Of a stretch of DNA of 64,000 bases, positions 20,710 to 31,622 are shown one piece after another. A program made the translations under genes and the position numbers. Origin of the DNA: Chondrus crispus (Eukaryota > Rhodophyta > Florideophyceae > Gigartinales > Gigartinaceae); the NCBI RefSeq assembly GCF_000350225.1, contig NW_005179143.1, positions 62,001 to 126,000 of the forward strand, given 5' to 3'. The notes under the pieces were generated by a model. It made no database searches and had not been told where the DNA came from. It worked only from the letters and a program-made list of their open reading frames with translations. The stretch's first letter is position 1, and each line of letters opens with the position of its first letter.

Positions 20710-22734
20710 ATGAATCAATACATCCTCTTTGCGCTATTCGCGCTCCTTGCGGCTTCCGTCGAAGGCAAGAAGCATGTGATGTCTGGAAGAGTGACCGTGA
20801 ACGACCGCGTCGAAAACGCTCAAGGAGTTCGCGAGATTTCGACCGAAGCCGACCTTCTCATGCCCGTTGTCCCGTGGGAGGAACTTACCGCTGATGGAGT
20901 GACCGTCGACGTCTGTACATTGCACCGAATCAAGTTCGTTGGCCCTGTTGATGCGGAAGACTTTCAAGAAGGCAACGTGCTCACTTTCCCTAAAGACGAC
21001 CACGCTGCCCTGGGCTGCCCTGAACCACCTGTGAAGGACGAGCTCAACGTTCTGGACGAGGTAGTCTTCCGCAAGATCGTGATGGTCACGATTTTTAAGG
21101 GCGGCGTGCACGTGAAAACGAGGTACGTTTCCGGTGCCGATGTCGCGCCGCACGTGGCCGTGCACGTTGGGGAGCTGGTCAACCCAGCGTCCCGCATCAT
21201 GGAGTCCGGGAAGAGTATTCTAGAGATGAAGACGGTGGCAAGGGTTAACGACATTGGTATCACGGCCTTTGATGAAGACGGAAGCATCGAGGTCGTGCCG
21301 GGCGTGGACCTTACCTGGGGAATCAAGGCGACAGCTGGCGTGTGTGAATTCGACTTCGATCGCTTCCCACCCAAGGCGACATGGGAACTAAGGGTGAGGG
21401 TGGAGGCGTCAGGGTCTGTCTCAGCGGCGGCATCGTTCTCAAACAATCAATCTGGTGAGCTTCTCAATGTTCCCATTCCAGGGGCTGGTTTTGAGAAGAA
21501 AATCTTCCTTGTCGGAACGATCCGCTTTGGATTGTTCGCCAGCGTGGATTACGACCTCTCTCTCATGGCTTCGGCTTCAGCGGTGGCTTCCTTTTCTGGG
21601 ACTTATGAAACTGGTCAGAAAGTTGAGGTCAGTCTCACCGGGTTTGACACCGAGTCCTTGGCCTCTTCAGGCGAAGGCGGCACTGGTGATCTGGTGTTTA
21701 CCGGACCGACCGTCGACTTGGATCTGAGCGTGGAGGGATTCGTCGGCCTTCGGCCTGCCATCACGGCCGACCTGTCTCTTCCAATCATCGGCGACGCATC
21801 CGCAGAGGTGTGCGCAACTGTCGGCCTGCAGTTGGACGCCAACTATCAAGACCCTGCCTTCCCACCGACGTCCGGGGGGTTAACTCTTGGCACCTGTGAT
21901 GCTTGTCATTTTGTGGAGGGCACTCTCGACTTGGTGGGCAAAGACTTCACCGTGGAGGGCAAAGTTCCCGTCTTCGGGAGCAAGACCATCGTCATCGACG
22001 ACCTTTTCCTCGACGAAAATCTTGGCACCGTGTGCGCATTCGAGACGACCTGTCCGACGGAAGCAGGAACGACGGTGGCGCCTCCGACGGTAGCAGGAAC
22101 GACGGTGGCGCCTCCGACGGTAGCAGGAACGACGGTGGCGCCTCCGACGGTAGCAGGAACGACGGTGGCGCCTCCGACGGTAGCAGGAACGACGGTGGCG
22201 CCTCCGACGGTGGCAGCCACGACTGCGGCGCCGCCGACGGTGGCGGTAACTACTCTAGCGCCGCCAACAGTGTCGCCGATGACGACGGCGGCTACTACGG
22301 TTGCAGCTACGACAAGCACCGCGGCGACGACCGCGACGGCAGCAGCCCCGGCAACGACCGCTACGACAGCAGCCCCGACAACGGCAGCAATCACGGCCGC
22401 CACGACGTTGGCCACGGACCCACCGTCAACGACGATGGCGACGACCCCCCCTACGACAGCGTCACCGGCGACGACGATGATGCCCGCGTCCTGCATGGCC
22501 TTCGGTGTCGTCGGAACGTGCGTGCCGACAGGCGAGTGCGCCGCGATGGGCTCGTTCTCCGAGGCAGGGCTGTGCCCTGGACCGGCAGATATCCAGTGCT
22601 GCGTGCCAAACTTCGGCGCTTGCTTCTCGGGAGAAACTGGGCGCACGGGGACGTGCACGAAATCGTGCGGTTCGGGGACTGTGGAACTTGGACTTTGCCC
22701 TGGCGATGCGTCTATCACATGTTGCCTTTTGTAG
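20710..22734 (+). CDS. Secreted mucin-like protein with Thr/Pro repeats and two C-terminal Cys modules, 674 aa
   Basis: ATG at 20710, signal peptide [19 protein letters not shown], single exon. Residues about 20-445 form a beta-rich unknown region with few cysteines. Residues about 450-600 are a Thr/Ala/Pro stalk that begins with five exact [10 protein letters not shown] repeats and then degenerates, and would be heavily O-glycosylated. Two cysteine modules close the protein. Each ends in GLCPG-x5-CC ([13 protein letters not shown] and [13 protein letters not shown]), with six Cys in the first at spacings of 8, 5, 11, 7 and 0, and 10, 3, 9, 7 and 0 in the second. Such modules are known from secreted proteins of fungi and algae. 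A surface or cell-wall role is inferred; no enzyme motif is seen. Confidence 0.8.
   Translation: MNQYILFALFALLAASVEGKKHVMSGRVTVNDRVENAQGVREISTEADLLMPVVPWEELTADGVTVDVCTLHRIKFVGPVDAEDFQEGNVLTFPKDDHAALGCPEPPVKDELNVLDEVVFRKIVMVTIFKGGVHVKTRYVSGADVAPHVAVHVGELVNPASRIMESGKSILEMKTVARVNDIGITAFDEDGSIEVVPGVDLTWGIKATAGVCEFDFDRFPPKATWELRVRVEASGSVSAAASFSNNQSGELLNVPIPGAGFEKKIFLVGTIRFGLFASVDYDLSLMASASAVASFSGTYETGQKVEVSLTGFDTESLASSGEGGTGDLVFTGPTVDLDLSVEGFVGLRPAITADLSLPIIGDASAEVCATVGLQLDANYQDPAFPPTSGGLTLGTCDACHFVEGTLDLVGKDFTVEGKVPVFGSKTIVIDDLFLDENLGTVCAFETTCPTEAGTTVAPPTVAGTTVAPPTVAGTTVAPPTVAGTTVAPPTVAGTTVAPPTVAATTAAPPTVAVTTLAPPTVSPMTTAATTVAATTSTAATTATAAAPATTATTAAPTTAAITAATTLATDPPSTTMATTPPTTASPATTMMPASCMAFGVVGTCVPTGECAAMGSFSEAGLCPGPADIQCCVPNFGACFSGETGRTGTCTKSCGSGTVELGLCPGDASITCCLL
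22063..22272 (+). repeat. 30-bp coding minisatellite (five near-exact units plus two degenerate)
   Basis: Unit GCAGGAACGACGGTGGCGCC then TCCGACGGTA, starting at 22063, 22093, 22123, 22153 and 22183. It encodes the [10 protein letters not shown] stalk repeat and keeps frame, so copy number can vary without breaking the protein. Confidence 0.9.
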
Positions 22735-23263
22735 TGCTGTAGCTTGTAAAATGGGTTTGTTCCGTCTACGTAAGTGGTTTGGTGAGTGCATTGGAGAGGA
22801 ATGTTGGCGGATTAAGGGAGGCGACGTCTCCCGGCGATATTCCCTGCCTTGAGATATACGGCACAAGGTGTGACAAATCGCAGGAAGCAGAGGTAATCGC
22901 TTCTCAGTCGAACCGATAGCTCGTAGCGGTCAGCGTAAGGGGACGAAGTGTAGAGGCAGAAGCAAGAGAATTGGCGAAGTCAACGCGTGCGTCTCCCCGG
23001 GGTCGCCAGATTCCAACGCAGCGTGCTGCCTTTATTTATCAAACCCGAACTGGTGCGGCAACCCGCACTCTCCGCCCGGTGTCGTCCTTGTCAGGCGACG
23101 ACAGCTGTGCTCAGCTGTGCTGCACCCTACACGCCTCCTGATTAGGTAGACCCGGAGCACTGCTGTGCTGCAGTGGCGCTTTTCGCTCGCTGGTAGGTCC
23201 ATGGCGTACTTACAGTACTCAGAGGGGGTACGGGTGCGCATTGACGTTAGCTCGTGCAAAGGC
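22735..23263. other. Intergenic, nothing recognised
   Basis: 3' flank of the 674-aa gene. No frame with a motif. Confidence 0.4.
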
Positions 23264-23265
23264 TA

Positions 23266-24241
23266 CAAGTTGGTACCCCCCAAAGTTGAACACTGTACTC
23301 TGTTGTTGAACAAAACTAAAAGTGAATTTTATTTCCAAGATTTAACATAATGCCAAAAACGATCAGATTTATGGCAATCCTGAAATGTTTAACTCGGCGT
23401 AGCTTCGCGCGAAATACAAACAGGACCCTTTTGTCGCCATATTCGGATTTGGCGATGCAATAAAAACCTACATGACGCCGCGCATTGCAAATAAATGCAA
23501 ACTCGAGCCACCAGCTCATCTCCAAAACCACACACTGGCAGGAATGGGAAGGTTGCGAACAGTATCAAAGGCAGACCGACGCTTTGAAAAGGCCGTCGCT
23601 GCGGTCGACAGGCACGGCGCCAGTCGCAGGAAAGCTGCTACAATAGCTAAGAAAGGCGAGGGAGCGAGATGGTTTTGATACTGCGAAGCGGGCGGAAAGG
23701 AGTCGGAAGGAGGCAGAAAAAGCCGAAAAGGACGCAATAGCATACGAACGCACAAACATTGCTCGATTAGAATTCGAGAAGCGTTCGCTGCATGCCCGAG
23801 CGCTTGTGTACGGCGTCCCGAACGTTTCTGTTCGTCGCATGCCATTGAGACGGCAGTCGGCGCGGAGACTCATTGCTGCGAAACGGGAATTTGCTGCACG
23901 GAACGCAGCACAAGACAGTTAACGAAATGGAGTTGACGGATCAGCGCGTGCAGTGTCAGGAAAGACATTCTTGAGTAAACATTTTTGCATTTTGTTTGCA
24001 CTGGCCAACCATTTGGCTGTTCAATTCTCAGGTGCAATTTTGCATAAATGGGGGTTTCAAACAGGTATATCTTTTCAAATATGACAGCCATGTTGAATCT
24101 TCTGCACGCCTATTGGCTCAAGTAGTGTGTACTGGGTAGGATTGTGGTTGAAATGAGACTACAATGGAGACCAGAAGTAAAGCAGAAGATGTTTTCTCAT
24201 TTATTTTTTTATTCCGTTCAACTTTGGGGGGTACCAACTTG
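23266..24241 (+). mobile_element. Internally deleted pogo-like transposon, TIR 26 bp
   Basis: TA lies at 23264-23265 and 24242-24243. The 26 bases at 23266-23291 (starting CAAGTTGGTACCCCCCAAAG) are the exact reverse complement of 24216-24241. At 976 bp it is too short for a full transposase. It holds only a broken frame that looks like a helix-turn-helix N-terminus (23544-23922). TA duplication, long perfect ends and the HTH relic make it a deletion derivative of an autonomous pogo-type family not otherwise seen here. Confidence 0.85.
23544..23922 (+). pseudogene. Relic of a transposase N-terminal HTH region, frameshifted
   Basis: ATG 23544 opens a frame reading KADRRFEKAVAAVDRHGASR-RKAA, which then stops. 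After a one-base shift at about 23655, the next frame gives a Lys/Glu/Ala-rich coiled stretch. It then gives ALVYGVPNVSVRRMPLRR and ends at TAA 23922. The two ends together resemble the two halves of a pipsqueak-type helix-turn-helix (AV..V..G.S.RKAA...YGVP.STLRR), with about 50 extra residues between them. The assignment rests on this pattern and on the surrounding inverted repeats. Confidence 0.45.
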
Positions 24242-24243
24242 TA

Positions 24244-25383
24244 TGCACCCTGTATCGCAGTCTCAGAGGTGGCTGTGCACTCACCTCTGCGGCAGGCTCG
24301 CCACTACGGGATCTATCCTGCCACGCCCCGGGGCATCCTGCCGTAGACATCTCGATCCTTAGCTCGCCTTGCGAGCGCAGGCGCTACAAAGGGCTCCGTC
24401 TGAGGCGAACGAAACATGTCCTGTTCAGCGTCGTAGTAATGTGCCAGGCAAAGTCTCCCCTGGAGTATGTTACCCCCTCTCGCCTTCGCGACCTGCCGTG
24501 CATAGAACACTGCCCCAGCACTTCTTTGGAGTGCGAGAGGAGGCGCGCTCTCGCAGTTCATCCATTGCGGGCCAATCAGATACCCGTATCCTGTCTCTTA
24601 CCTTCGTTTAACGCCTTCCTCTACGGTATCTCCTCCGCGAACGAGTCTCTGCGTGGGGAACATCCCGCAAGATGGCAGTCACTTGGCACACCCCCATCAC
24701 CGCACGTAAAGTTACCATGCGGAAAAAAACGCGTAGGTCTTCTGCCAGTGGAGCACGTTCCGAAAACAATGCAGCCAACGAGGGAGCCGCAACATGAGCC
24801 GAACGTGAGCCGAACGTATCTGCACGCATCCAACGAGAAAGCCGCCCACCATGCATGCAACCTCTCTCTCCAGACGCGCCACGACACTCTCGCGAGCATG
24901 TGGCACGTGACGCGCCCCGCACACCTCCTCAGCTCACGACGCGCACGGTTCCACGTCAACTCTTCTGCGCCCTGCCACGTACAGTACACGTGCAGCCAAT
25001 TTCGGGCTGTAGTTAGCCCATATCATTTCATCGCAACAATCTAGCTCCACGTACCCCGCGAGATGTACGCGCGCCTATGCGCCCTTCTGCACCTGTTTTA
25101 TCTACTGTATAATTGACGTCTGTGCGACGCCCTCGTCGCGGTACGGCCCATGAGAGCAAGGTTACAGCACTATTCTGTACAAGTACTGCACTAGCTTAGA
25201 CTCAAAGAGGGAGTGATCGTGGCCGGAGAGAATTCCCAGGCTATACTTGGAGATCACGGAACACGAGTAGCCCTCGTTCACATCATGCCACATTTCGTCA
25301 TCCTCTCCCGGCGCTGTTACGTACCAGTATCCACCCAGTCAACTCGACCGTCTCTCCTACCGGCTGAGGGAGCTGGTAAACAA
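24244..25383. other. Intergenic, nothing recognised
   Basis: Open frames on both strands (24439-25044 plus, 24608-24989 minus) overlap and have no motif. The last 100 bases are the promoter of the LPMO-like gene. Confidence 0.4.
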
Positions 25384-25390
25384 TATAAAA
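25384..25390 (+). promoter_or_regulatory. TATA box of the LPMO-like gene
   Basis: TATAAAA, 74 bp before the ATG at 25458. Confidence 0.5.
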
Positions 25391-25457
25391 CAACCCCAGT
25401 CTGCACTCCCCACCTTACGAGCCGTATACCAGTTCCAAGATTTCCCCGGCAAGCACC

Positions 25458-26902
25458 ATGATGTCTCTCGTCGTCTTCCTCCTACTGCTCCTCCCAGCCG
25501 TCCTCGCCCATTCGTTGCTCAGCGACCCGCAGAACATTTCCCCGTCGGTAAGTCCAAGCCTTCCGTTCCATGACTCCATGTGCCCCAGCTCCATCTCCCT
25601 TCGAACACATCTCTAACCCCTCCCTCTTCCTGCTTCTTTCTTCCTCAGACATGCCGTCTCGGCGGTGAGCCGCAATTTGGCGTGGAAACATGCGCCGGAC
25701 CATGCGACATGCGCGCCATTGAGGGTGGATATTCCAACTTTGATTCGCCCGACAATCCTGCCGCTGTCTACCAACGCGGGCAGACAGTGCGGATGAAGTA
25801 TACGCGCAATAACCACGGGCCCGGTGGGTTCATCCGTCTCACGCTCGTCGCACCGGAGAAAATGATGGACAAGAACGCACACGCCAAAAACGCCTTCTAT
25901 TACACGTGCTGGGGCGCCAACCCGCAGGCCGCGGCCGCGAACGAGATGGAGGCTGATCAATTCGGCTTCAGCTTCGTCGGAAGTGATGGAGAGCAGCACT
26001 CGCACCCGAAGGGCTACTACGTGATGGACGTGAAGATCCCGAGCGTGGTGCCGGACGGCAAGTACGTGCTAGGGTGGGTGTGGTATGGCGGCGGCGGCGG
26101 CTCAGCCGAGGGCAACGTCCAGCAGGAGCCTACGCCCTATGGGTATTTTGGCGACTACTGGTCGTGCTCGTATGTCGAGATCAGCGGCGGGTCCGCGCTG
26201 GAATCGCGACACACGCCGGTGTTTAACAATGATATGAGTGGATATTCGGACGTCGGGTGCATGTCGGCCAACGACGCACCAGGTGTGTGCTCGTACGAGC
26301 CGTGCAGGGTGGATTCGGAATACCAAGCCCCGCGGCCTTTCAAGGATGGAAACGTGCCGGAAGACCTGACGCCGGAGCAGTTTGGTGGGGTGTCTCCCGC
26401 TGGTAGAGACGCCACGCCTCCGGCAGAGACCGTGACGCCGATGGATGCATCTGCGTCGGAGAACATGACACTTACGCCGACGCCCCCGGCAGAGAGCATG
26501 GCGCCAATGCCGACGCCCGCGGCAGAGAGCATGGCGCCAATGCCGACGCCAGCAACAGAGAGCGTGACGCCGATGGGAACCGCTGAGGCGGAGTATATGG
26601 CACCAATGGCGACAGGTGAGGTGACGGTGGACAGGGACGGAACCTCGGGGGAAGGGGAGATGGGAAGCTCACTGGACGAGATGATGGTAGTCGGAAAGCG
26701 GGCGTGCCGGTGCTTGGTGGCGGGGGAGAGGTGTTGGCGCAAGCTAGCGGGGCTGACGGGCGGGAGGTGCGTGCAGAACTACGCCGCGGAGATGCAACCG
26801 GAGGCGTGCGGAGAGGCTTGCTGCTTGTACTGCGCGGAGGGGAGGAAGGGAAGCAGGTGGCTGTGCGCCAAGGAGGAGGTGGGGGCGGTTTGTAGAATAT
26901 AG
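25458..26902 (+). CDS. LPMO-like secreted protein with Met/Pro linker and Cys-rich C-terminus (two exons)
   Basis: Exon 1 (25458-25547) encodes MMSLVVFLLLLLPAVLA, a signal peptide, immediately followed by His at residue 18. Cleavage would leave an N-terminal histidine, the hallmark of the copper histidine brace of lytic polysaccharide monooxygenases. Exon 2 starts at 25649. The core then shows CRLGG-x5-GVETCAGPC, YQRGQTVRMKYTRNNHGPGG, HPKGYYVMDVKIPSVVPDGK, YVLGWVWYGGG and YGYFGDYWSCSYVEISGG. The NNH histidine could be the second brace ligand, and the aromatic YFGDYWSCSYVEI strand resembles the LPMO axial region. A linker with three AESMAPMPTPA-type repeats follows at about 26480-26580. It leads to a domain with about ten Cys (CRCLVAGERCW, then CGEACCLYC, then LCAKEEVGAVC), possibly carbohydrate-binding. 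The exact AA family is not assigned. Confidence 0.75.
25548..25648 (+). other. Intron of the LPMO-like gene
   Basis: 101 nt, donor GTAAGT, acceptor TTCTTCCTCAG after a pyrimidine tract, phase 0. It joins NISPS to TCRLGG and is the only intron I can define in the window. Confidence 0.85.
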
Positions 26903-27933
26903 CAAACGCGCTTTAGTATTTGATGTGTATAAAAGGCGGTGATCTGGATTGATTGTATGACGGGCGCGCTTCCCGGCTTGCTGGTTCAGGGCGTGCGTGC
27001 ATTCCGGGAGAAAGGACAGGCACGGGAGAAACCAGCGCCTCGCGAGCGTGCATGTGAGATGCACGAAACAGACTCGCGTGTCTCGTGAGGGGCGAGTGGA
27101 TCGCGAGGCATTTATTGAATCAGTTATTAGAGAAGAATGAAGGTCAGTTGTCCTGATCTGGCGCGTTGATATGGCGGAAAGATGGGGCGTCGAAACAACA
27201 GTACACGTGTCTCGTGTCTGTGCCGTGCCAATCGCAAGATGCAGTTTCTCCTAGTATTGTACATGACCGCAAATAGCTTATCATCCTTGGTCGTCGTTGT
27301 CGAGGACGACGTCCGGTCTGCGTCTCAGCTCTCAGCTTTGAAGTTTGTAAAGTATCCTTCAGTAATCCTCCGGTAGACTGCTTTTGCGCGGAACGAAGAA
27401 GATACTTATGATTTTTTAAATTGAGTATCGGCTTCCGGCGTTCGGCGTCCGGCGTCCAGTGCTTCTTTATATATTTAACGGATTGTAGCTAGAACTGTCC
27501 ATACATGCACAGTGGATACTGGACTTATAGAGAAATGACTTGATTACAGTGAACCTGGAAACAAACGGTTGGATGCACTTCTAACGCACTCAGGACACAT
27601 CCGGGTCACCTTTCTTAAGGGCTGTGAAAACCCTATAAGACACTTCCCTGCCCCCAACGACATATGTGCCGTAGAAGAGCGCACGAGCTGCATCTAATTG
27701 TAACTGTTCTTGTTGCCGCATCCCGGTCCTGCTCAGCATCGTTACTGTTGCCTTCAACGTCTGTCGCCCTCTTCCATTTGTCTCCTATTCATAACCCGCA
27801 CTCAGTCCCCATCTCCACCCCTAGTAAAGCCCACGTGGATCTGCACCCTCCTGCGTCTCGTATGAATCTGCACCCTCGTGTGTCTCGTATGTATATCTAG
27901 CACCTCGCCCCTCCTTCTAGCACCTCATCCGTC
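26903..27933. other. Intergenic, nothing recognised
   Basis: Includes the 3' flank of the LPMO-like gene and the upstream region of the second cupin. Short frames only. Confidence 0.4.
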
Positions 27934-27940
27934 TATAAAA
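27934..27940 (+). promoter_or_regulatory. TATA box of the second cupin gene
   Basis: TATAAAA, 108 bp before the ATG at 28042, matching the layout of the paralogue. Confidence 0.65.
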
Positions 27941-28041
27941 GCCCGCCCGCATAGGCACACACTCCAACTCTTCCCCCCACAGCCACACCAGCCTCGCATT
28001 CTAAGCCACACGCACCCACGCACACACCTCCACCACGAAAA

Positions 28042-28563
28042 ATGTCATTCTTCACAGCCCTCGCCATGTGCACCCTCTTCGCCCTGGCCCACCTCTCCGC
28101 GGCCTCCTTCTCCATCCCCTCGCTGGGCCTCGAAACCGCGCCCGGCGTCCGCGCCGGGCTGCGCGACAGCGACTTCCGCATCAACTTCTCGCGCGGCACG
28201 CGAATCGAAACCGCAAACTACACCGCCACCATTGCCGACCTGGCCAACTTCCCTGCGCTCGCCGCCCAGGACGTCCAGATGACCGTCATCAGAGTCTCCG
28301 TCAAGGCCGGGAGGGACTTGTTCACACATTTCCACCCCAGGGCGTCCGAGACAGTCACCCTGCTCAGGGGCAAGGCTAGTGTCGCTTTCACATTTGAGGG
28401 CTTGGGCGATGCCAGGCGTGTTACTAATGCCCTCAGAAAGGGCGAAAGCACCGTGTTTCCGCAGGGGCTGGTCCATGAGACTACTTGCATCAGCAAAAAG
28501 GACTGTGTCTTCTTGGCCTTCTTGAACTCAGCGGATCCGGGTATCGTCCCAGTCAGCGTTTAG
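28042..28563 (+). CDS. Secreted germin-like cupin, 173 aa
   Basis: ATG 28042, single exon, signal peptide MSFFTALAMCTLFALAHLSA. Germin box 1 is HFHPRASETVTLLRG, an exact HxH-x4-E-x6-G fit. Box 2 is GESTVFPQGLVHETTC, with all metal ligands. A sequon, NYT, lies near residue 59. At about 173 aa it is shorter than plant germins (about 220) but holds the full single cupin barrel. It is the intact paralogue of 13308-13799. Promoter layout, signal peptide, ISKKDC, SADPGIVP and even the 3' flank (a T-rich tract, then ATTAAACAT about 90 bp after the stop) are shared. Likely an extracellular matrix protein; oxidase or dismutase activity is possible but unproven. Confidence 0.9.
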   Translation: MSFFTALAMCTLFALAHLSAASFSIPSLGLETAPGVRAGLRDSDFRINFSRGTRIETANYTATIADLANFPALAAQDVQMTVIRVSVKAGRDLFTHFHPRASETVTLLRGKASVAFTFEGLGDARRVTNALRKGESTVFPQGLVHETTCISKKDCVFLAFLNSADPGIVPVSV

Positions 28564-28654
28564 GGGCATGTAAAACGTCTGGAAGAGACCTTGAGAGGGC
28601 GCTCTGTGTAGATTGATTCTTTATTGTCATTCTGCGACACACTTCTCTCAATTA

Positions 28655-30483
28655 AACATAAAAAGGTGTTTGTCATGACGAACCCCCGTTGAAACCCACC
28701 TCTCTGCGCCTTGGTAGCTCGTATGGTCCAGAGCACGGCATCAAACCGGGTGGCGCCTTGGAACGAGCAATGCCCCTAGCCCCAGCAAACACTGCGGTAC
28801 ATTTCCCATTAGCAATCGCGGTACGCAGTGAGAATGAAACTCGAGGTTGTGTTTGCTCTCGATCCGGCTCACGGTCTCGTTATTCAGACCTGCTCCTGTT
28901 CAAATGATGATTGGACCACAGTAATCGTGAAACGAGGTAGTACTGTACCCTTGGTACTGTGTGTCTCATGATAGAGATGCGCAAATATCTAAAAATAGAA
29001 CAACATCAAGATACAGTCAGCTCGCGATAACTGCAGCACCTACAGTACCCAAGTACAGTACTAGGGAGACCACCTAGTCAGTCGGTGACCTGCGGAAATT
29101 TTATCCGCAAAACCAGAGTTATGATAAATTTTAACAATGCCAGGCGGTCCCAGCCCTCCTCAAAATACTTTTATTGCATCCACTCAATGCCGCTGTCGTC
29201 GGTACACTTTGTGACATCCCACCTTCATCACAATTCGGATCCGTTCATAACCGGGTCTAGTTACGAAGTGAGATGTTTTGCTTGCCTATCCAGCAACCCT
29301 CGACAACCGAGTTTCAAAGTGAGGCTTAACAAATCTCAAGTGCTCGCTCGAGCTTCTGTGGACATACGAGGGATTCCCAACCCTTTCAAGTCCCTTCCTG
29401 ATCGTTCTAGTCATGTCTTATTCATAGGCACTTGTTGCCGTGGCAAACAGTTATGATGGCACGTGATAGCAAATCCACGAACAGTTGGTAGAATCCTTTC
29501 GCAAAAATCTCCCAACTACTGGAAAACGCGACAACCTTCAAACAGTACATCACAGAGCAATATTTTACGACACTGCTTTGTCTTCTGTGACCTTGGAGCA
29601 GCACTTTCAATACCATCCGTCGAGTTATCCTTGCGCAACGGGACGAGGGATTGCACATTTTACAACGTGTTGCACAGGCGGAGCAGAGACGTTGAAGCGG
29701 CCTTTGTCAGTGAGTTTTGTTGCCTTTAAGAATGTAGCCTAGGCCACTAATTGTTTGTGGGGTTCTCCGAGAACCGGAAAGGTCTTCCTTTTGCTACAAA
29801 CACCTGAACCGCAGCCGTTAGGCACGCATGCAAGCCCTTCAAATGCAGGAGAAAAGGTGTGGCTCGAGTAACTCTACCTGCACGTTTGAGGGAAACAGGT
29901 GTACTAGAACCTTATCTATTGCAACTGACTGATTGTGGCGCATTTTTGTGATTGACGTTCGCGGTCCTTCGGAGAAGGAAACATTTCAGGACTTGGAGGA
30001 GCAAGTGTCCACATATTCTTATGTTTCATTGCACCCTACGGACGCAATGGGTAAGTAAGTACTGTTGCAGACGTTGCCAGTATATTATCATTGAAGGGAA
30101 GCAGGACATACGTCCTGCTGTGTCTTTGTCCTCCTCGAAATCCGCTATAGATGGATTTATTGTGAGGGCAGTGTTGTACACTCTTGAGCACCATACAGCG
30201 GCACTCAACTCTGCGTTTTTATTCCCTGGCACTGCAAACGCACTAACTGAGAAGGATACAATACAGTAGCAAAACGGGGGATTGTGGTTCGGGTTTTTAG
30301 TTCGGGTGGATCAGGGGTGGGAGAGACGGTTCGGGGCAATGAGGTCTTGGTTTGTTTTAGATCGCCTGTCCAGTGATGTCAGGAGCTTGGCATCTGGCCT
30401 ATTTATATTCTACGTAAGAGAAGCCTGTTATATGTAGGAGCGAACTGTGCTCCAGAGTCACAGTAGCTGAGAATCTGCGTGCG
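28655..30483. other. About 1.8 kb without a supported gene
   Basis: At 29014 a CAGTCAGCTCGCGATAACTG preceded by TA resembles the end of the pogo-like element at 10847, but no partner end was found. Frames at 29085-29456, 29463-29729 and 29952-30269 lie in one phase separated by stops and could be one decayed gene; no family is recognised. The last 200 bases may include the 3' LTR of the copia element. Confidence 0.35.
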
Positions 30484-31622
30484 TCAAGGTGCGTCAATGA
30501 TCAACTGAGACCAGCACACTGCGCACGTATGATCAGACATAAGATTTGGCCCACCGGACCAATTTTGTAAAGCTGCGACGTCACGTTTTACGTTCACTTT
30601 CTTCTGAAACCCCCCTTCGCCAAGGCATTGCTCCCTGTAGCGATGTTGAGATTCTGCAAAGTCAAAGGGGAGCTTGCCAGAGAACATCACCAACTGTAAG
30701 GAATCGCAAAGAGGGCTGTCGGGTTTTGTAAGTGGGTCAGCAGTATTGAGACGTCCAGGAATCCGGATCATACTAGCGATCTTCTTAGTTTCAAACTCAT
30801 ACCGAGTGAGGTTCACATCGGAATGAATGGATCTGTCAGTAGCGTTGCAGAATGTAGAGAGGGAGTCGTACAAATCTTTGGAGTCCACAGCCATGACGAG
30901 ATCAATCTGGATATTCAAAAGCTCTTGGTACGCTTGATCCAACACCTTGCCTTCGTCAATGCCGGAACCAGCTGCAAGAGTTTCAGCGGCGTCAATAGAT
31001 TTGATGGGGCGACAAGATTTGTGAGAAGACCAGCGTAAGGTGTGGAACGTCGACTTAATATCAATTTTGCCGATGAAAAGACCGGCTATAAAACCAATCT
31101 GGCTGCCGTCTCTGTCCTTGAACCTCCCTCCATCTGAGACAGCTAACATACTTAGCGGTAGCTCACCTTGGCCATGAAGACGAGACGTCGTCATCGTGGT
31201 GCCTAGCTTCTTGAGTTTGCGAAGCATATTGTTTTGACATATTACAGTCTTCACAAGAGGATCAGGCCGGGGCTGTTGCAAATAGCTGATAGCAAAGGCG
31301 CAAAAAGTGCTTGAAGAGCTTCCAATAAATCGAAGAGAACCGATAAGGGATCCATACGTAAACATTTCGACCGCATTTAGTGACTCTTCCAGTTCTTAGC
31401 GGCGGGGGGACATCGAATACGGTTCCAATTACATCAATTTCTCATCACCAGAAATTCTAACAGTGCCTTCTTCCTGCGTGATTGTGATTCCATAAAGCAT
31501 GAAGGTACCAGGTCCAGAGACAATTCTTCCAACCTTATATTTCTGATATATCTGATTATCCAAGCGCTTCAAGTCTTCGTTGGTTCCTGAAAATAAGATG
31601 TCATGTACAACTTTGACCGCTA
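30484..31622 (-). pseudogene. copia pol, 3' half (RT end and RNase H)
   Basis: Two frames, 31638-31429 and 31365-30484, with a shift between them near 31400. The first has VHDILFSG. The second has IGSLRFIGSSS, SDGGRFKDRDGSQIGFIAG, the RNase H blocks SCRPIKSIDAAETLAAGS and VDSKDLYDSL, then IPGRLNTADPLTK. The sequence after LTK extends further than in the copy at 1-1864. Confidence 0.8.

Noticed and set aside
22063..22272. Regular 30-bp repeats considered as a CRISPR-like array
   Set aside because: The units are directly adjacent with no spacers and encode an in-frame protein repeat. The DNA is eukaryotic.
21903..22742. Long overlapping open frames on both strands across the mucin-like gene (plus 279 codons, minus 270 codons)
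   Set aside because: They are shadows of the in-frame 30-bp GC-rich repeat, which stays open in several frames. The 20710 frame has the ATG, signal peptide and Cys modules.
24439..25044. 201-codon plus-strand open frame
   Set aside because: No motif, no signal peptide, no TATA, and three minus-strand frames of similar length overlap it.
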